DNA of 64,000 bases from Gavia stellata (taxonomy: Eukaryota; Chordata; Aves; Gaviiformes; Gaviidae): positions 3,851,001 to 3,915,000 of the forward strand of contig NC_082604.1 of assembly GCF_030936135.1 (NCBI RefSeq), read 5' to 3'. Position numbers and translations under genes: made by a program. The notes under the pieces were generated by a model, which was not told the DNA's origin, searched no databases, and saw only the letters and a list, made by a program, of their open reading frames with translations. Positions 1 through 12,100 of the stretch are shown here, in pieces; position 1 is the stretch's first letter; each line of letters starts with the position of its first letter.

Positions 1-1215
1 GCCACAGCAGAATGGACTTGCATGTGTCTGAAGAACAGCCAAATGGGGGGGAACTGTGACACACCTCAGGCTTCGAGTTCAGCCAAGTGCTGCAAAATTC
101 CTGTGCTAACTAGGAGCCTGTGGAAGGGAGTCTGTTCTTTTCAATTTGCTTTAGGTTCTCCTGCAGACCAAAAAAATACTGCCCTCTAAATTCATATCTA
201 GGAATACCTCTCTCTCAAACAGGTCCTTTTCAAGCTCAAGTAATCCAGCCTATTGCTGCTTTGCTTCTGAGTGTTTAGCTAATGCCTCTAGGTAAACTGC
301 TTATATTCTGCAGCTATACTGCTCACCTCTGACTGAAGGAAACCCTGTGGTACCCTCCTTTTAGAGAGAACACTTGGCCAAGCTCAACAGAGGTCCCTTA
401 AAGTGGGATTTTTTTTTTCCCCTCAAAAGCTGGAGAGCAGAGAAAGGGAAGGATTAGGGCTTGTTACACTCCCCCGAACCAGCTGCTGCCATGGGGAGGA
501 AATACAGTGCAGCATGTGCAATGGGCTGTCTTGAAAGAATCCAGGACATTGTAACTAAAGAAAAATTAATTCTCCTGCTGAAAGATAAGCTTGTAGGGCA
601 CTCTTTGTTTTCAGCTGGCGTAGGAGTATTCCTATCAGACCAAAAGATTTGCTAAACTTGAAAAATACTGCAAAAATATCTTAGATTACATCCTCAGGCC
701 TGGGTAACGTCTGTGTGTGTAACACTAGAATGTGAAGAAAATGTGGTGGGGTTTTTTTGCTTTTAAGAAAATTCTGTTGTTCTGAAAAAAAAAAAAATCT
801 CAACTTTGGGAAGGTCAAATGCTTTGCTGAGAACCTCAGGAAAAGGAATGGCTGTTCTTGTCATTAGAGCACTGTATTACATTCTTGGTCTTTCAATCTC
901 TTGCCTCTACTTGCAGTTTAAAAATACATACATTTCACAAGTGTGTGTCCCCCGTGTACACCATAAGTATTTCCCACTTCTGGGAGCTGCTGGCTCTGAG
1001 CTTACTTGGTATGTTACTTGCATACTGTATCACCCCACCCTTACTATAAAGCCTTTTAATTGTGTTTTCTTTTTATAGGTGCAGTGAAAAATCAGTGAAG
1101 TGGGAAATCCTGTTTCTGTGCTATCTAGCCCTTTCTCATAAATATCAAAATTACATCTAAATCCATGGCCTATAAAATTTTGCAAAATAATTTAGCATCA
1201 AGCACTGGAACTCAC
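1..1215 (-). other. NGEF: NGEF intron (partial, runs off left edge)
   Basis: This is sequence 3' of the exon ending at 1216 on the minus strand. A donor (GTGAGT) sits at 1210-1215. I looked on the minus strand for the next DH-domain exon, which should begin with a residue series like QEKAAFREL, and did not find it, so that exon should lie left of the window. The stretch is AT-rich with homopolymer runs (T run near 410, A run near 786) and short open frames that match nothing I know. Confidence 0.75.
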
Positions 1216-1368
1216 AGAAGCTGCTTGTAAGCTCTCTCCTGGTAGGTCTGGTTGGAGACGTAGGTGATGTACACAGAGAAGTGATTAACTGTATGCTGGT
1301 AGACAATATCGCACACATCCGAGATCACAATATTCTCCTCTACCCGCTGCTCGAGGTCCAACAGGAAG
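1216..1368 (-). CDS. NGEF: NGEF coding exon, DH (RhoGEF) domain part 2
   Basis: The exon encodes, after one base that completes an Arg codon, [15 protein letters not shown]... to ...[15 protein letters not shown], and ends in phase 2 (CT|). This matches the early helices of the ephexin-1 DH domain, the catalytic module that loads GTP onto RhoA, Rac and Cdc42-type GTPases. The acceptor is TTTCTCATCTAG and the donor is GTGAGT. The intron separating it from 1590-1750 is only 221 bases. The Arg codon is split CG|C, which confirms the join. It is the last NGEF exon in the window. Confidence 0.95.
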
Positions 1369-1589
1369 CTAGATGAGAAACCCAGCGCTCATATTAATTG
1401 TGACCTGTCTGTCCCAGGTAGTTCCCAGAAGAAGCCCTTAGGGTTCAAAGCAATGAATGTGACCACAGGCTCTTTGAAAAGACAGTGGGTAACAGGCTGC
1501 CCCTTGTCAGCTCCTCCATCCCTCTACAAATGAGGTTAGCTAAAGCAATGCCATTCAGCTGGACAAAAATCCAGCAGCAGTTGTCTTAC

Positions 1590-1750
1590 CGCTCACTAAC
1601 AGCCATGACATCCAGGACATTGGAGAAGAGGATGTGTGCCTCAGACTGGTGTAAGATCTTTTTCAGACGTTCATTCTCCATGAAGTGAGACACCAGCAGA
1701 CTCAAACTCTTGTAATACGAGGCTTCGGAAGTAACCAGCTCAAACATGGC
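1590..1750 (-). CDS. NGEF: NGEF coding exon, start of DH (RhoGEF) domain
   Basis: The exon encodes [20 protein letters not shown]..., including [13 protein letters not shown] and [15 protein letters not shown]. This is the conserved first part of the Dbl-homology domain in ephexin-family exchange factors. The SEASYYKSL segment is characteristic of the NGEF/ARHGEF5/ARHGEF16/ARHGEF19 subfamily and is nearly identical to mammalian NGEF here. The acceptor CTCCCCCAG lies at 1751-1759 and the donor GTAAGAC at 1583-1589. It starts in phase 0, directly continuing the LQE that ends the exon at 8908, and ends CG| in phase 2. High conservation indicates a functional gene. Confidence 0.96.
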
Positions 1751-4700
1751 CTGGGGGAGAATCCCAAAGAAGGAAATCAGCAGGTACCTTCTAATTCTAT
1801 AGAGAGGCACACATAACGTTCATGAGAACATCTGTGTTGCACACAGTCATGGACCTTGCACCCACCCTCCAAGCCCAGAGTACGGGGAGAGGTAAGCATG
1901 CAATGGCATTTGCCATGTGTTAGACAGGATAGTGGCTTGAGCAGGGAAGATTTCCTCCCTCAACCATCAGCCCTGTCTCCTTCTGTCTCTCTCCTAAGTT
2001 GTTTGACCACATTTCCTTCCATTCAATCTCTCCAGCAGAATTATCTCTTTTTCTAATTTTGTGCACGTGCACACATAAGAGCACTTCATGAGCTCCCTCC
2101 TTCCTTCCTAGTGTTGCTCAGTCCTGACCTGAGGCTGCTCCAGGCACCGGCCCCACCTATGCCCACTTGTTCCAGTTCTGCACTTTCATCTCCCTTTCAG
2201 GGAGTTCCCCTTGGCAGCCCCCGTACACCCTCTAACCTCCTGCGGATCGTGACAGCGCTAGCGCTGGCTTGTTGCTCTGCTCGCTGTGGCTTATTGTGCT
2301 ACCCAGGAGGGTCTCTGTGCACCATCTACCCTCTTTTTTTAGAAAAGCCATGGTGCAGGGGCTGGGATGTACAGCACCCAGCACACTGCAGTCCCAGTGT
2401 GCGACATATGCTCCTTGGGGCAGAGCTAATACACAGCTGTGGTGCTCCAAGCCCTTGTGTCTTCCCCAACCCAAAGGAAATACAGCTGTTACTGCCCGAA
2501 TGAGGTTCCCTGGTCAGCCCTGGCCATACACTTTTCTGACCCAATTCACCAAGGGCTGGAACAAGACACAGTAGTTCCTAACTATTACCATAAGTCATAA
2601 ATAATCTCCAAATTTCAGCCCTTGCTTCTCCTGTTAGAAGAGAAAACTCTGGAGCAAAGCCTGGCTTCCTCAGGCCAGGGATGTGGTCTGGGGAAGCAGA
2701 AAGACAAATTGGTGGTTTGGTTCAGAGATAAAAAACAATTTAATGAGATGAGGATATAAAGCCTTCTGCCTACAGCAGGTGCTGCAGGGACAGTCTACTA
2801 TTACCATACAGAGCTCCCTTACTCTCCGGGCAAGTCTTTGTTGTCTTTGTTCAGGGGTAGATAAAAAAAGGTGATTATTTACACAACTAATGAATCTGTT
2901 AGTTGAAGTAAGATTAACTGAAGAGTCTCACAAGGGCTTCAACACAGTGAAAAATCATTAGATCCTTCAGACATCTCTTGATGAATGTGCGTCTCAGGCT
3001 CCTTGTCCTGGGGCCGGCCCATGCTGCCGCTACGGAAAGATGAACCTTTTGGTAGCTCAGTGAAAGTCTCGCTTCCTTGAACCAAAAGGTGCTTTGACCA
3101 TCGAGCCCAAGCTCCCCTACTGCCCACAGCGCCTCTGCTGCACCCCAGTGAGGGTGGGAGCTGGCCAGGCAGTGCGGGTGCACGTCCCTGAGCTCTGCCA
3201 GCTCTCAGAGGCTGCAGGGGCCCAGATAGAGTCGAGGAGATCCAATGGAGCAGTAGGTACATGCAGTATTTTTTTTGGTTTGAAATTCTCCACTGATCAG
3301 TTTTTGGCCTTTTCCTGGAAATATTGCTATGCATCACAGAAGAACCTGAGGTACAGAGACCTGGGTTACATTCCCAACGCTGTGCTGCTGGCCAAGATCT
3401 GGGAGGACTGGCACAGCAACGAGGGACTGTTACTCAATCCAGAGCTGCCAAATATCAGTTGAAGTGACGTTTCAGCTCTTTATGGGGTTGGCAGGTTAGG
3501 AAATATTCCCAGTGGGCAGTTAAGTCAAACAGGTGGTCCTTTCCTGCACCAGAGAAGGCGGCTGTGCCTGCACAGCACCCAGAAGGGAGGCAGAGCAAAG
3601 AGTGTAGGTAGAAATGAATGTTCTTGGTCAGTGTATGTGGAACAGCTGGCGTTTAAGGAATAAGAGGATGTTTTATTTTTTTCAAGGCCAGATTCCCAAT
3701 GAGAAAAGTTGGAGGAGTATCAGCTCGGCTTCTCCCAACAGCTTCACCAGGGCACCTGGTGAACCTGAGAGAGAACCCATCTTTCTCTCTCTGCATGACT
3801 TGCTAAGTCCTAAATGCACCTCTTACAGCTTTAACTGTACCTTTTTATTTGATAAATGAGAGGCGAAGTGGAAATAGGTAAAGATACAACAAAGAATAAG
3901 ACAGGACGTGCTGGGACAGCCTGTCCCTTCCAGATATCTTGGGGATTGATACCGCCGGTCATTTTGCACTGCAGCTTTCCAGACACTCCAAGCCAGGATT
4001 TTTTTCAGCCAGGTTTCATTGCAGGATGGCTGTAAGAGCCAAGATCAAGGCCTGCCACTCCACCCCTGCCCTTAAACCCTCAGACAACTTGCTTCATCTA
4101 GAAGGTTGCTTCCTGATCTGCAGAAGCCCCTCTGCCTGTGTTTGGAGAAATTAATTTGTGTGTGTTTGCTGTTCACCTTAGTGGGGGGTGCTAGACCTGA
4201 ATGGGCAGGTACAGAGTGCAAGCCATACAAAAGAAATAATGAAATCCACAGCGAATATATCAATGCACAGGGTTTTGATTTAAAGGAGACGCTAGGAAAG
4301 TAAAGAACATCTCCACTGGTCAGGAGAGGCTTCTGGAAGCATTCACGGCATATGCAAGGCACAGGTTTCTTAATTTACTTTGGAGATCCAGCTGGTCCTC
4401 TGCAGACCTAAAGTACCTACTCCAAGCAGCCCGGACTGCTGTTTCCCTTTTGAATGCTAAGTATGAGCTACAAACCTCCTAAACTGGCACCAAACATCCA
4501 ACCATGTGATGCGATGATGTGATCTCTGTGGAATAACTGAACTTTGCTAGCTCTAAGCAGTCACTAGAAAAAAAAGAGCATGAGCTTCTGGTCTCAGATT
4601 TGCAAAAATAACTAGAAAAAAATTTGAACTAAATGTCAATTGATGTAATACTATCTTCCTGAGTCTATAAATAGTCTGAAACTATCTCTTGGAAACATGA

Positions 4701-7700
4701 CCAACACTGTTCTGTCAGTTCTCTGGGTCATTAACTTCATGAAATCTCATAGTCATGTAAAAGCTATATTATCGTTTTCATTGCTTATGTTTTGGCAGAG
4801 AGACGGAGAAAGGAAAAGAGAAGTGAAGCCTAAGAAAGAAGGAAATGTAGAAGATAAAAAAGGAGAAAAATTAAGAGTCACCAAAGACGAGAGTAAGTAA
4901 TCCTACAGGCTAAATTCCTATTGAGACAATATGGTGTTTTATTGCATAGATTGGAAATATCTGTTCCCAGTGGCCTTGCTCTTCATGTAAACCACCAGGT
5001 AAGAAGGGGGAATTCTGGTCTAGTCTAGGAGGGGTGTTGTTTTGATCCGATGCCACGGCATTGGCTGTGACCAGCTCTCAGACCTGGTTGCCTTCACAGG
5101 GCCAGTCTGACATCCACCTGCTAGACGTGCAGTAAGTCCAGCACGAGAGCTCTCTGGAGGTTTGAAATCTAAGGTTTGCTCAAAGAAGGAAAGAAAATTA
5201 AATATTTTCTGGACATTTTTGTGAAAATGGGACAAGAGAGAAAGACTGCCTACCTGTCAAACGCGCTCTTCCACATAGAGGCCATGTCACCAGTGTGCAC
5301 AACCGGGTTCAAGTCCCTCTTTTGCTTGAGCAGAGAATATTTTCAGAGCAGCAGCTCTCTGATCTAAATTCACACCATGACACATGGTGCAGATTAGTCT
5401 GGCTCTGCCCCTTTTTCTAACACCAAAGTGACCTGAATCCAAATAATTCCTGGCAAAAACTTTATCAAAGCTTATACATCTCAGCAAAATGGTTCATTTC
5501 AAAGATTGAGAATACTTTGCTGAACTATTTTTATTAGTAAATTGTTTTGGGCGAGTTCCACTCAGCTCAGAATCTCCTAAATCATACAAGATGAACACAG
5601 TGTAGGAAAATCAATACAGTTACTAAGCAGAAAAGGACAAAATGAAGAAACTATGCAGTAAATAAAACAAGGACAAACTGAAAGGTAGAGAACTGAACTG
5701 GGAAAAAGGAATAAACCAGAGCCACTCCACAAAAAGGCTATACCAATATCTAAGGTTCATGCTGAAAGAAGTTTCACTGAATAAATGTTGTTTCTTCTAA
5801 TCTCTGGATCACTACCTCTTCAGAGCCTAGTACCTTGGTGACAGAATTTGTTTTAACCTAAATCACATGTAATACAGGGAGTGTGTTTTCTCGCTAGTCC
5901 CTTGTTCCTCCTGCTACATACGTGTTGCCTGTTATTTCCTCCACATTGACTCCATGTCAGAACCCAAACAGCATTTCTTTTGGCTTGTTCTTCTTGCATC
6001 ATTACATTTTCTAGATAGTTAAAAGAACGCCCTTTGTGATTCACGTTTTGCTGTGTTTGATGCTCAACAGATGTCGGGATAATTAAAACTACCCTATCAA
6101 TGACTTAGTCATTTCTGATAATTATTCCAGTAGCACATAATTTTCGTATTTCCCTGACCTCTGTGGTCTGTAACATGTCTTTTGCTTTTTCTTTTGTTCT
6201 TCTTTTTTCTGCAATTGCACCCACATTTTTTGTGACACTTTCAGTTGTTTCACATCTTGCTATTCTCACATTCACTTCAGATGAAAAAGGCTGGTGTGAC
6301 AGAGACCATTGCTTCTGAATTCTGTTTGAGTTCCCGGGGCTAATAGGCCATGCTGCAACATTTTTTTTCTGAAATTGCTAGGGGGTGGATGTGGGTTTTG
6401 TTTTTTTGGTCCTTGTCCTTCCTGAAACTCCATTTTCCGGCTCATTTGTTCCAATGGGAACAATGACAAATTGCCTTCCATGACAGTTTTAAGCATCCAT
6501 TGCTCTTCCAGTCAAGTTTCTTGTTTTGATGCTTGAAAAACACCTGTGTCTTGTTTTCTATCTTGTATTGATAACCCACTTAGTCATTTTCCGTCATCAC
6601 CAATAATGAAGACCAGCTTCCTCTTCTTGTTCTTGTCTCTTTTCATTTTGCAGATTACTGCAGATGAGCAACTTTTTCTCTGACTCTTTACGCCCTGCTC
6701 CATCACAGCTATGCTGGTGTTCCCTTCTGCAGCTGTGAACAGGGGTGTTTGCTTCAACTTTCTTTCCGTTTGTGTACTAGTGTACCTCCCTGTGGTCTAA
6801 ATAACACTCTTGTTCTACCTTTCCTGGCTGAAGAGCTGCAAACTCTTCTAGTCCCCGTGTTTGCCACAGCTTTCAAGATAAAATGGGTCAGAAAGGTATG
6901 ATTTTGTCCTTAAGACATTTCCTCCAGAATTTCTGCTGCCCTGTACTTCAGGTAAATTCCTCCAATTCTCCTTCATGAAGCTGAACACTTTACAATCACT
7001 TAATCAAGCCCTCATGTCTAGCTCACACTCCCAACTCATATCCAACGTGAGTACAGTTCCAGCACTGCAGAGGCAAGCAGTACTTACTTATAGCAAGGCT
7101 GAACTCAACATCATCTCTTTAATTGCCTCAGTGATTTCTCCAGCCCTCCTTGTTTTCTGTCCTTGACTCTCGTCACAAAGCAAATTCTCCACTTTATCTG
7201 TTCAATGTTCAGCCAATTTCACAGCTTTCTGGGTTTGAGCAATTTTATAATCTCTTACTGTGCTAATCCCAGAACAAACAGGAAGAAAATATCAGCTCTG
7301 ATAAACTAACATCAAGGGAAAGCACAGCGCTTCTTTAAGGCAGCACTGTCCCATCTCCATCTGCTTTATTTCTCTTGTTATTTAAGCAGAGAGACTAAAA
7401 TTCAGCGCACTTAATGTTGGGGTTTAGATTTTTTCCTTAAAACACCTACAGGTAATGAATGTAACTCAAGAGAAATAGCAGGTTTTGAAAACTATAATGC
7501 GAACTTTTAAGCCAATGTTTCTCTGTAAAAGACTCTCCATTTTGAAACATAAAGAAAAAGAAAAGCTTGTAATCTTTCAGATGCCAGATTGTGTTTGTAA
7601 TGCTGGCAGTTAGAAGTATCGTGTTTTGCCAGGTAAACAGAACAAATCTGATTTGGAAATAACCAGTGCAGAAGAAAAACATGGAAAAGCAACAAATCAT

Positions 7701-8907
7701 TTTAGTCACCTTCAGCCATAACCCTGACACACTAACAGCCTGTGCTTGCCAGCCCAAGCTACCCTGTATAAACACCAGTCCCTTCCACTAAGGGCGTAAG
7801 TAACACAGCCCTGCCCATCACACCCCTGCAGTTCACAAGACGAGCCTTTCCAGTGCAACAGTGAAGTTACAGCCTTGGCCAGGACTAGGGTGGCACTGCA
7901 TACACAAGGGATTCAGAAATGTCGATTGTGCAAATCCAAGTAAACTTAGGGGGAACTGCTCACACCCTGAGATGTTCTTCAGCACTCTGGGTACAATCGC
8001 ATGAGCCAGGGCTAAACAGATACGCTGCCACAATGGTCTCACCAAAAGCAATCCTGGCGCAGGAGTATAGCGGGACTCACAGGATCGAGCCTTCGAAGGC
8101 CCATTGCTCGTATTACAACACACACCACGCACTAAACAAGGCTTGTTCGTCTCCACTGATGGCTACAAATGCAGTGCTATGCATTGACAAAGAGCACTCA
8201 CGCTTCCCAAGCTATCCAAAATAGCAACTAGTTGTAAATTGTTGTGTGACTGATGTTTTCATTAATTGCGGCAGCCACCCCCACCTACTTCTTTCACTCT
8301 TTGATGCAGCCCTATAAATTAACAGCATATGACTCTTAAACAGTGATGTCACTGCACTGTATGACTAAAATGAAAATATACCTGTCATTATTTTCTACTG
8401 TTTTGCTTAAGACTCCAAGTAACAACATTTAAAAATAAGGAAGCTTATCAATCTCCATCTCTTCCCTCTCCATTAATGCCGTCGTATTTAAAACAGATTA
8501 CAGTTAACGGCTAAATTCTTCTAAGATTTCTGGTGGAAAGTATGTATCCTGCTAGTAACATCAGAAGAGGATTAATGTGCAGTGGGAACCGAAAGCTCTA
8601 TTTCAAGAGCCTCTTCATTATCCCTCCCTTCCTTTGTAAATTGCTGCTAACACTGAATCAGAAAAGGGAAAAGAAGTTCTTTTTTGCTACAGAAATGTCC
8701 AGCAGCAATAGCATATAGAACAACATCTGTACTTTCAAAAAAAGAGTGGTGCTAACCAGTGCAACACAGAAAAGTACTCAGCAGGGCAAGGCTTGTCTGT
8801 GACTGCTATGAAGCTTTTCATTTTTAAATCTTGATCATTTGACTTAATCCACTCTCACTCTTTTAAGCAGCATCCAAGTTAAGAAACACTCCACCTTCCC
8901 CCATTAC
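1751..8907 (-). other. NGEF: NGEF intron, about 7.2 kb
   Basis: The intron is bounded by the donor GTAATGG (8901-8907) and the acceptor at 1751. It contains no NGEF exon, since the flanking exons join in phase 0 without a gap. Contents seen: a GC-richer patch at 3000-3460 with a codon-like open frame and a MIR-like SINE relic (listed separately), pyrimidine-rich runs at 6181-6215 and 6360-6415, and otherwise unremarkable AT-rich sequence. No RNA gene or second coding gene was recognised. Confidence 0.8.
3340..3400 (+). repeat. MIR-like (tRNA-derived SINE) relic, 5' half
   Basis: The segment around 3350-3395 (GAGACCTGGGTTACATTCCC and following) resembles the tRNA-derived and core part of MIR-type SINEs, whose consensus carries AGACCTGGGTTCGAATCCC followed by GGCTCTGCCACTT. 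It is short and diverged, as expected for an old insertion. The call rests on recalled consensus similarity, not alignment. Confidence 0.4.
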
Positions 8908-9182
8908 CTCCTGCAGCTTGATCTCATCTGGCTGGAGAATGCTGAGGACCCCACTGCTCCGGATCTCAGGAAGATCCTGCCATAAGTTGAACCTGGAGTT
9001 GGAGTTCCTCAGCAAACTGATTTGCGGTGGAGCTTTGCTTTCAGTTGTACTTGTAGGTTCTGCTTCAGATGGGGTTTCATCGCCGGGTGAACTCTCCTCA
9101 GGGTCTGTCTGTGAATCCTGCAGTCGTCTGGTTTCAATCTCCTGGCGTGTAGATTTGTCTCGATATTCCTGATACAAGAGCC
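8908..9182 (-). CDS. NGEF: NGEF coding exon, linker before DH domain
   Basis: The exon is 275 nt. After two bases completing a Gly codon it encodes [19 protein letters not shown], then a variable acidic Ser/Thr/Pro/Glu-rich stretch of about 40 residues, then [17 protein letters not shown] and IKLQE. Both conserved ends match ephexin-1. The LLYQEYRD segment includes the tyrosine corresponding to mammalian Tyr87, the residue phosphorylated by Src-family kinases downstream of EphA4 to bias activity towards RhoA (knowledge of the family). The acidic middle is diverged, as expected of a disordered linker. Acceptor TTGCCTCCTAG, donor GTAATGG; phase 1 in, phase 0 out. Confidence 0.95.
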
Positions 9183-12100
9183 CTAGGAGGCAACATTAAC
9201 AGGTCTGAGAACTTACAGCTGAAGAAAAGAGTAGAAATGTATCGTGGGAAATTATTTTTGTTTTGCACTAGTTCACCTCAGCAGAGGTGAGAGAGATCGC
9301 TTCCATGCTGAACGAAAAAGCCAATTATGGCATTCCTATTTCAGCCAGAAGTGGAAACTATAAATGGAAGGCCATTTCTAAATCTCAAGTGTTGTCAACA
9401 ATCTGCTCTCACAAAACATTTAGTAACACAGTCAGTTGAATCCGTGATCAATCGGAAGACCCAAAAGAAGCGGTTTGTTATTTGCCAGGCTTTTAAATGT
9501 TTCTTTTAAACCTTGATTTTGTCTGAAATATTATTATGTTACAAGTTATATAGATCGGTAGGTATGTGTAAGTGTGTGTCTGAAAAAGTAATACTGCATA
9601 CATTGAAACTACTTTAAAGGAGCAATTTGATGGCCATGAAAATCCTTAAGGAGGAAACACTGAGCTGCTGTTAAGGGACTGGACAGGTGAAGCATTGGGA
9701 CAACAAGTTACTTGTTTGTTTTGGTATTGACTTTGTGGTTAGCCTTGGACATGTTGCTTAATTTCCTTCTGTTTTCCTTCTCAGTTTCTATGATGATTGA
9801 AGATACGAAATTAACATTCAAAAGGTACCTGAATGCCGCAGCACTAAGGAAAAGGCTGCGAATTCACACCGTCTTGCGGCACATCAGTCACACAAGGTGT
9901 CTTCTGAGTTTCCATTACTAACTTCAGGAGCAGACGAAATTGCACAGAATTTGCCCCCATCCCTGATTTCAACTGACAGCTCGAAAAAGGTAGGAATCCT
10001 GAAATTCCTTGGCCATCTTTAGAAGACCCTTTGTTTCTCCTAGGGCTTTCTAACTGTCCCATTTCTCTTTCTGAGCCATCTGTAGGACCTAGAATATTAA
10101 TTGCTTGAATATAAAATGTAATTTAGAAGATATGAAAAGACAAGAGAGCATGAGCCTGCTCTGAGTCACTCTCCTCACTTACTCAAATTGAAGGAGCACA
10201 ATTTACATTATATCCCTTGGTTTATACATGAATTGCAAAGTGTAACATGAATGCATAAAGAGAAAAGTTCCTTGATGTTAAAAAAAAAATTCTACATAGA
10301 TTATTTTGTCTGAATCATTAGGGGTTAAAATCTATCTGGTCACATGCATTCACAATGCTGGATCTCAGAAACAGATTCCATGTGTAATAAGGTGAGAGAC
10401 AACTGGGTCAGGAGTTTGTCTAGGGAGGGCAGAAACGTAGATGTTACTGCCTATTAAATCTCTGGGCCAATTTTCACAAGGCTCTGTACCAGTCACTGTT
10501 AAAACTATACCAGAAATAAGCTGGGGAAAAGCGCAGGCACAAGGACAGCATTACCGCAGTCTGCGAGTGTATCCTGTTCTCCCTGGAAAGATGTTCAACA
10601 CCGGATTAAAATAGCAATTAGGGTAGCTTAGGAAACCATACAGTCTTCTGTTAGCTTCCTACATGATAACCAGAGAGAGGAGACTTCCCCTGAAGTTTTG
10701 CATGCTGCTGCTACTTACATAATTTCTCTCTGCGTTGACTAGGCTTATATGGCTTTCCCTAGCATTTCTGCCTGTTATCAGCATCAGTGAGGGTGCTGAG
10801 GATGCAGTGGGGTAGAAAGGCTCCTTCAGGAATGAAGTGGAGAGCCTGCTAAATCAGAGCTGCTTTCAGCGGTACTGATCTGTAAGCTCAGCCTGTGCTT
10901 GAAGGCTCTGGTGTGCTAGGGTACTTTCTGCCCCACTGAACTGCGCACCAGAGAGCAGGACAGGCTGGAAGTAACACCATGCAGCAGTATGGGCAGTGCT
11001 TGACTCAAGGGAAAACATGCTGGGAAACTGAAGCATAATCTATTTTACTCATATTGGAGATAATTATACTTGCAGAGTATGATTGTGCAGCCATGTTGTG
11101 CTGGTGGGTCTGCCCTGCAAGTCAGGATATTTTGTGTAAGGGGGATTTAGTGTCCCCTGTGCAGATCGGGAGACCAGCCCCTTAAAAAAGATCCTCAAGA
11201 CAAATTTCCCCCTTGCTTTCAAGGAAATAAAATCCAGATAATGAAACCTCATTTTGTTTCCAGGTTCCCTGTCTGACCAACCAAACAGATAAGCCCTACG
11301 GAGCCTTCCGTGGCAGGCAAAGGCAAATACGGACATGGGGAGATCTGATTGACTAAAGGCATCTACCACCAGAACTCATTTGGAAATGACAGCAAGGTAA
11401 CTCATTTTAAGGAGGGAGCTGAAAAGAGACTGGCTGAAGCTCTACCACAGACAGCAATATGGGGAGGAAGCAGAAAGCTGATATCAGAAGAAAGACGAAA
11501 GACAGGTAGGTGTTTAGGCAGAAGAAGGGTAGGAAGAATAAAAGAGGGTTGTGCTAGCAAGGATAAAAGATATCCTTGCTATCTTGGTGTAAAAGGTCCA
11601 TCCATATGCCAGTGAGGAGGTTACAATGGGTAGAGCAAAGGCTTAGATGAGAGACAGAGCGGGAGAGAAGCCATGCAAAAGCCTACTCCAGATGAAGTGG
11701 GAGATGTTCACAGCAGAGGACGGGTGATGTAACAGAGGCAAGGTCAGGGAACAGGGTTTTGACATGCTGAAAGGAGAGCCATCTGAGAACTGACTGTAGA
11801 AACAAGCTGACATCAGTACTTGAGTGTGACTCAGAAGATATGAGGATTTAGTACATGCTTACATTTAGTAAGTGAACACGTACAAAATGTCAGAGACCTG
11901 TACGAGCTCCATTCATTGCTTAACGTCCCAGCTGTCCCTGCTGTGACCTGACTAAAGGTTAACCATATGGTCAGAGCATGGGTTTGGTGTCGCCTGTTGA
12001 CTTAAGTGGTTAAGGCTGATCTTCCTAAGGGGTGTTTACGTAGTTTGTATAGTACATAATAGACTTTTCCCTTTGTGTTTATTCCATTTAATTTTGCTGT

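Noticed and set aside
120-180. Possible next NGEF exon (minus strand, GGTCTGCAG then GAGAACC)
   Set aside because: Joining in the required phase gives a stop after two codons, and the residues do not match the expected DH-domain continuation.
8344-8357. CRE-like palindrome CAGTGATGTCACTG
   Set aside because: It has only six-base arms around a TG centre, common by chance, with no promoter nearby.
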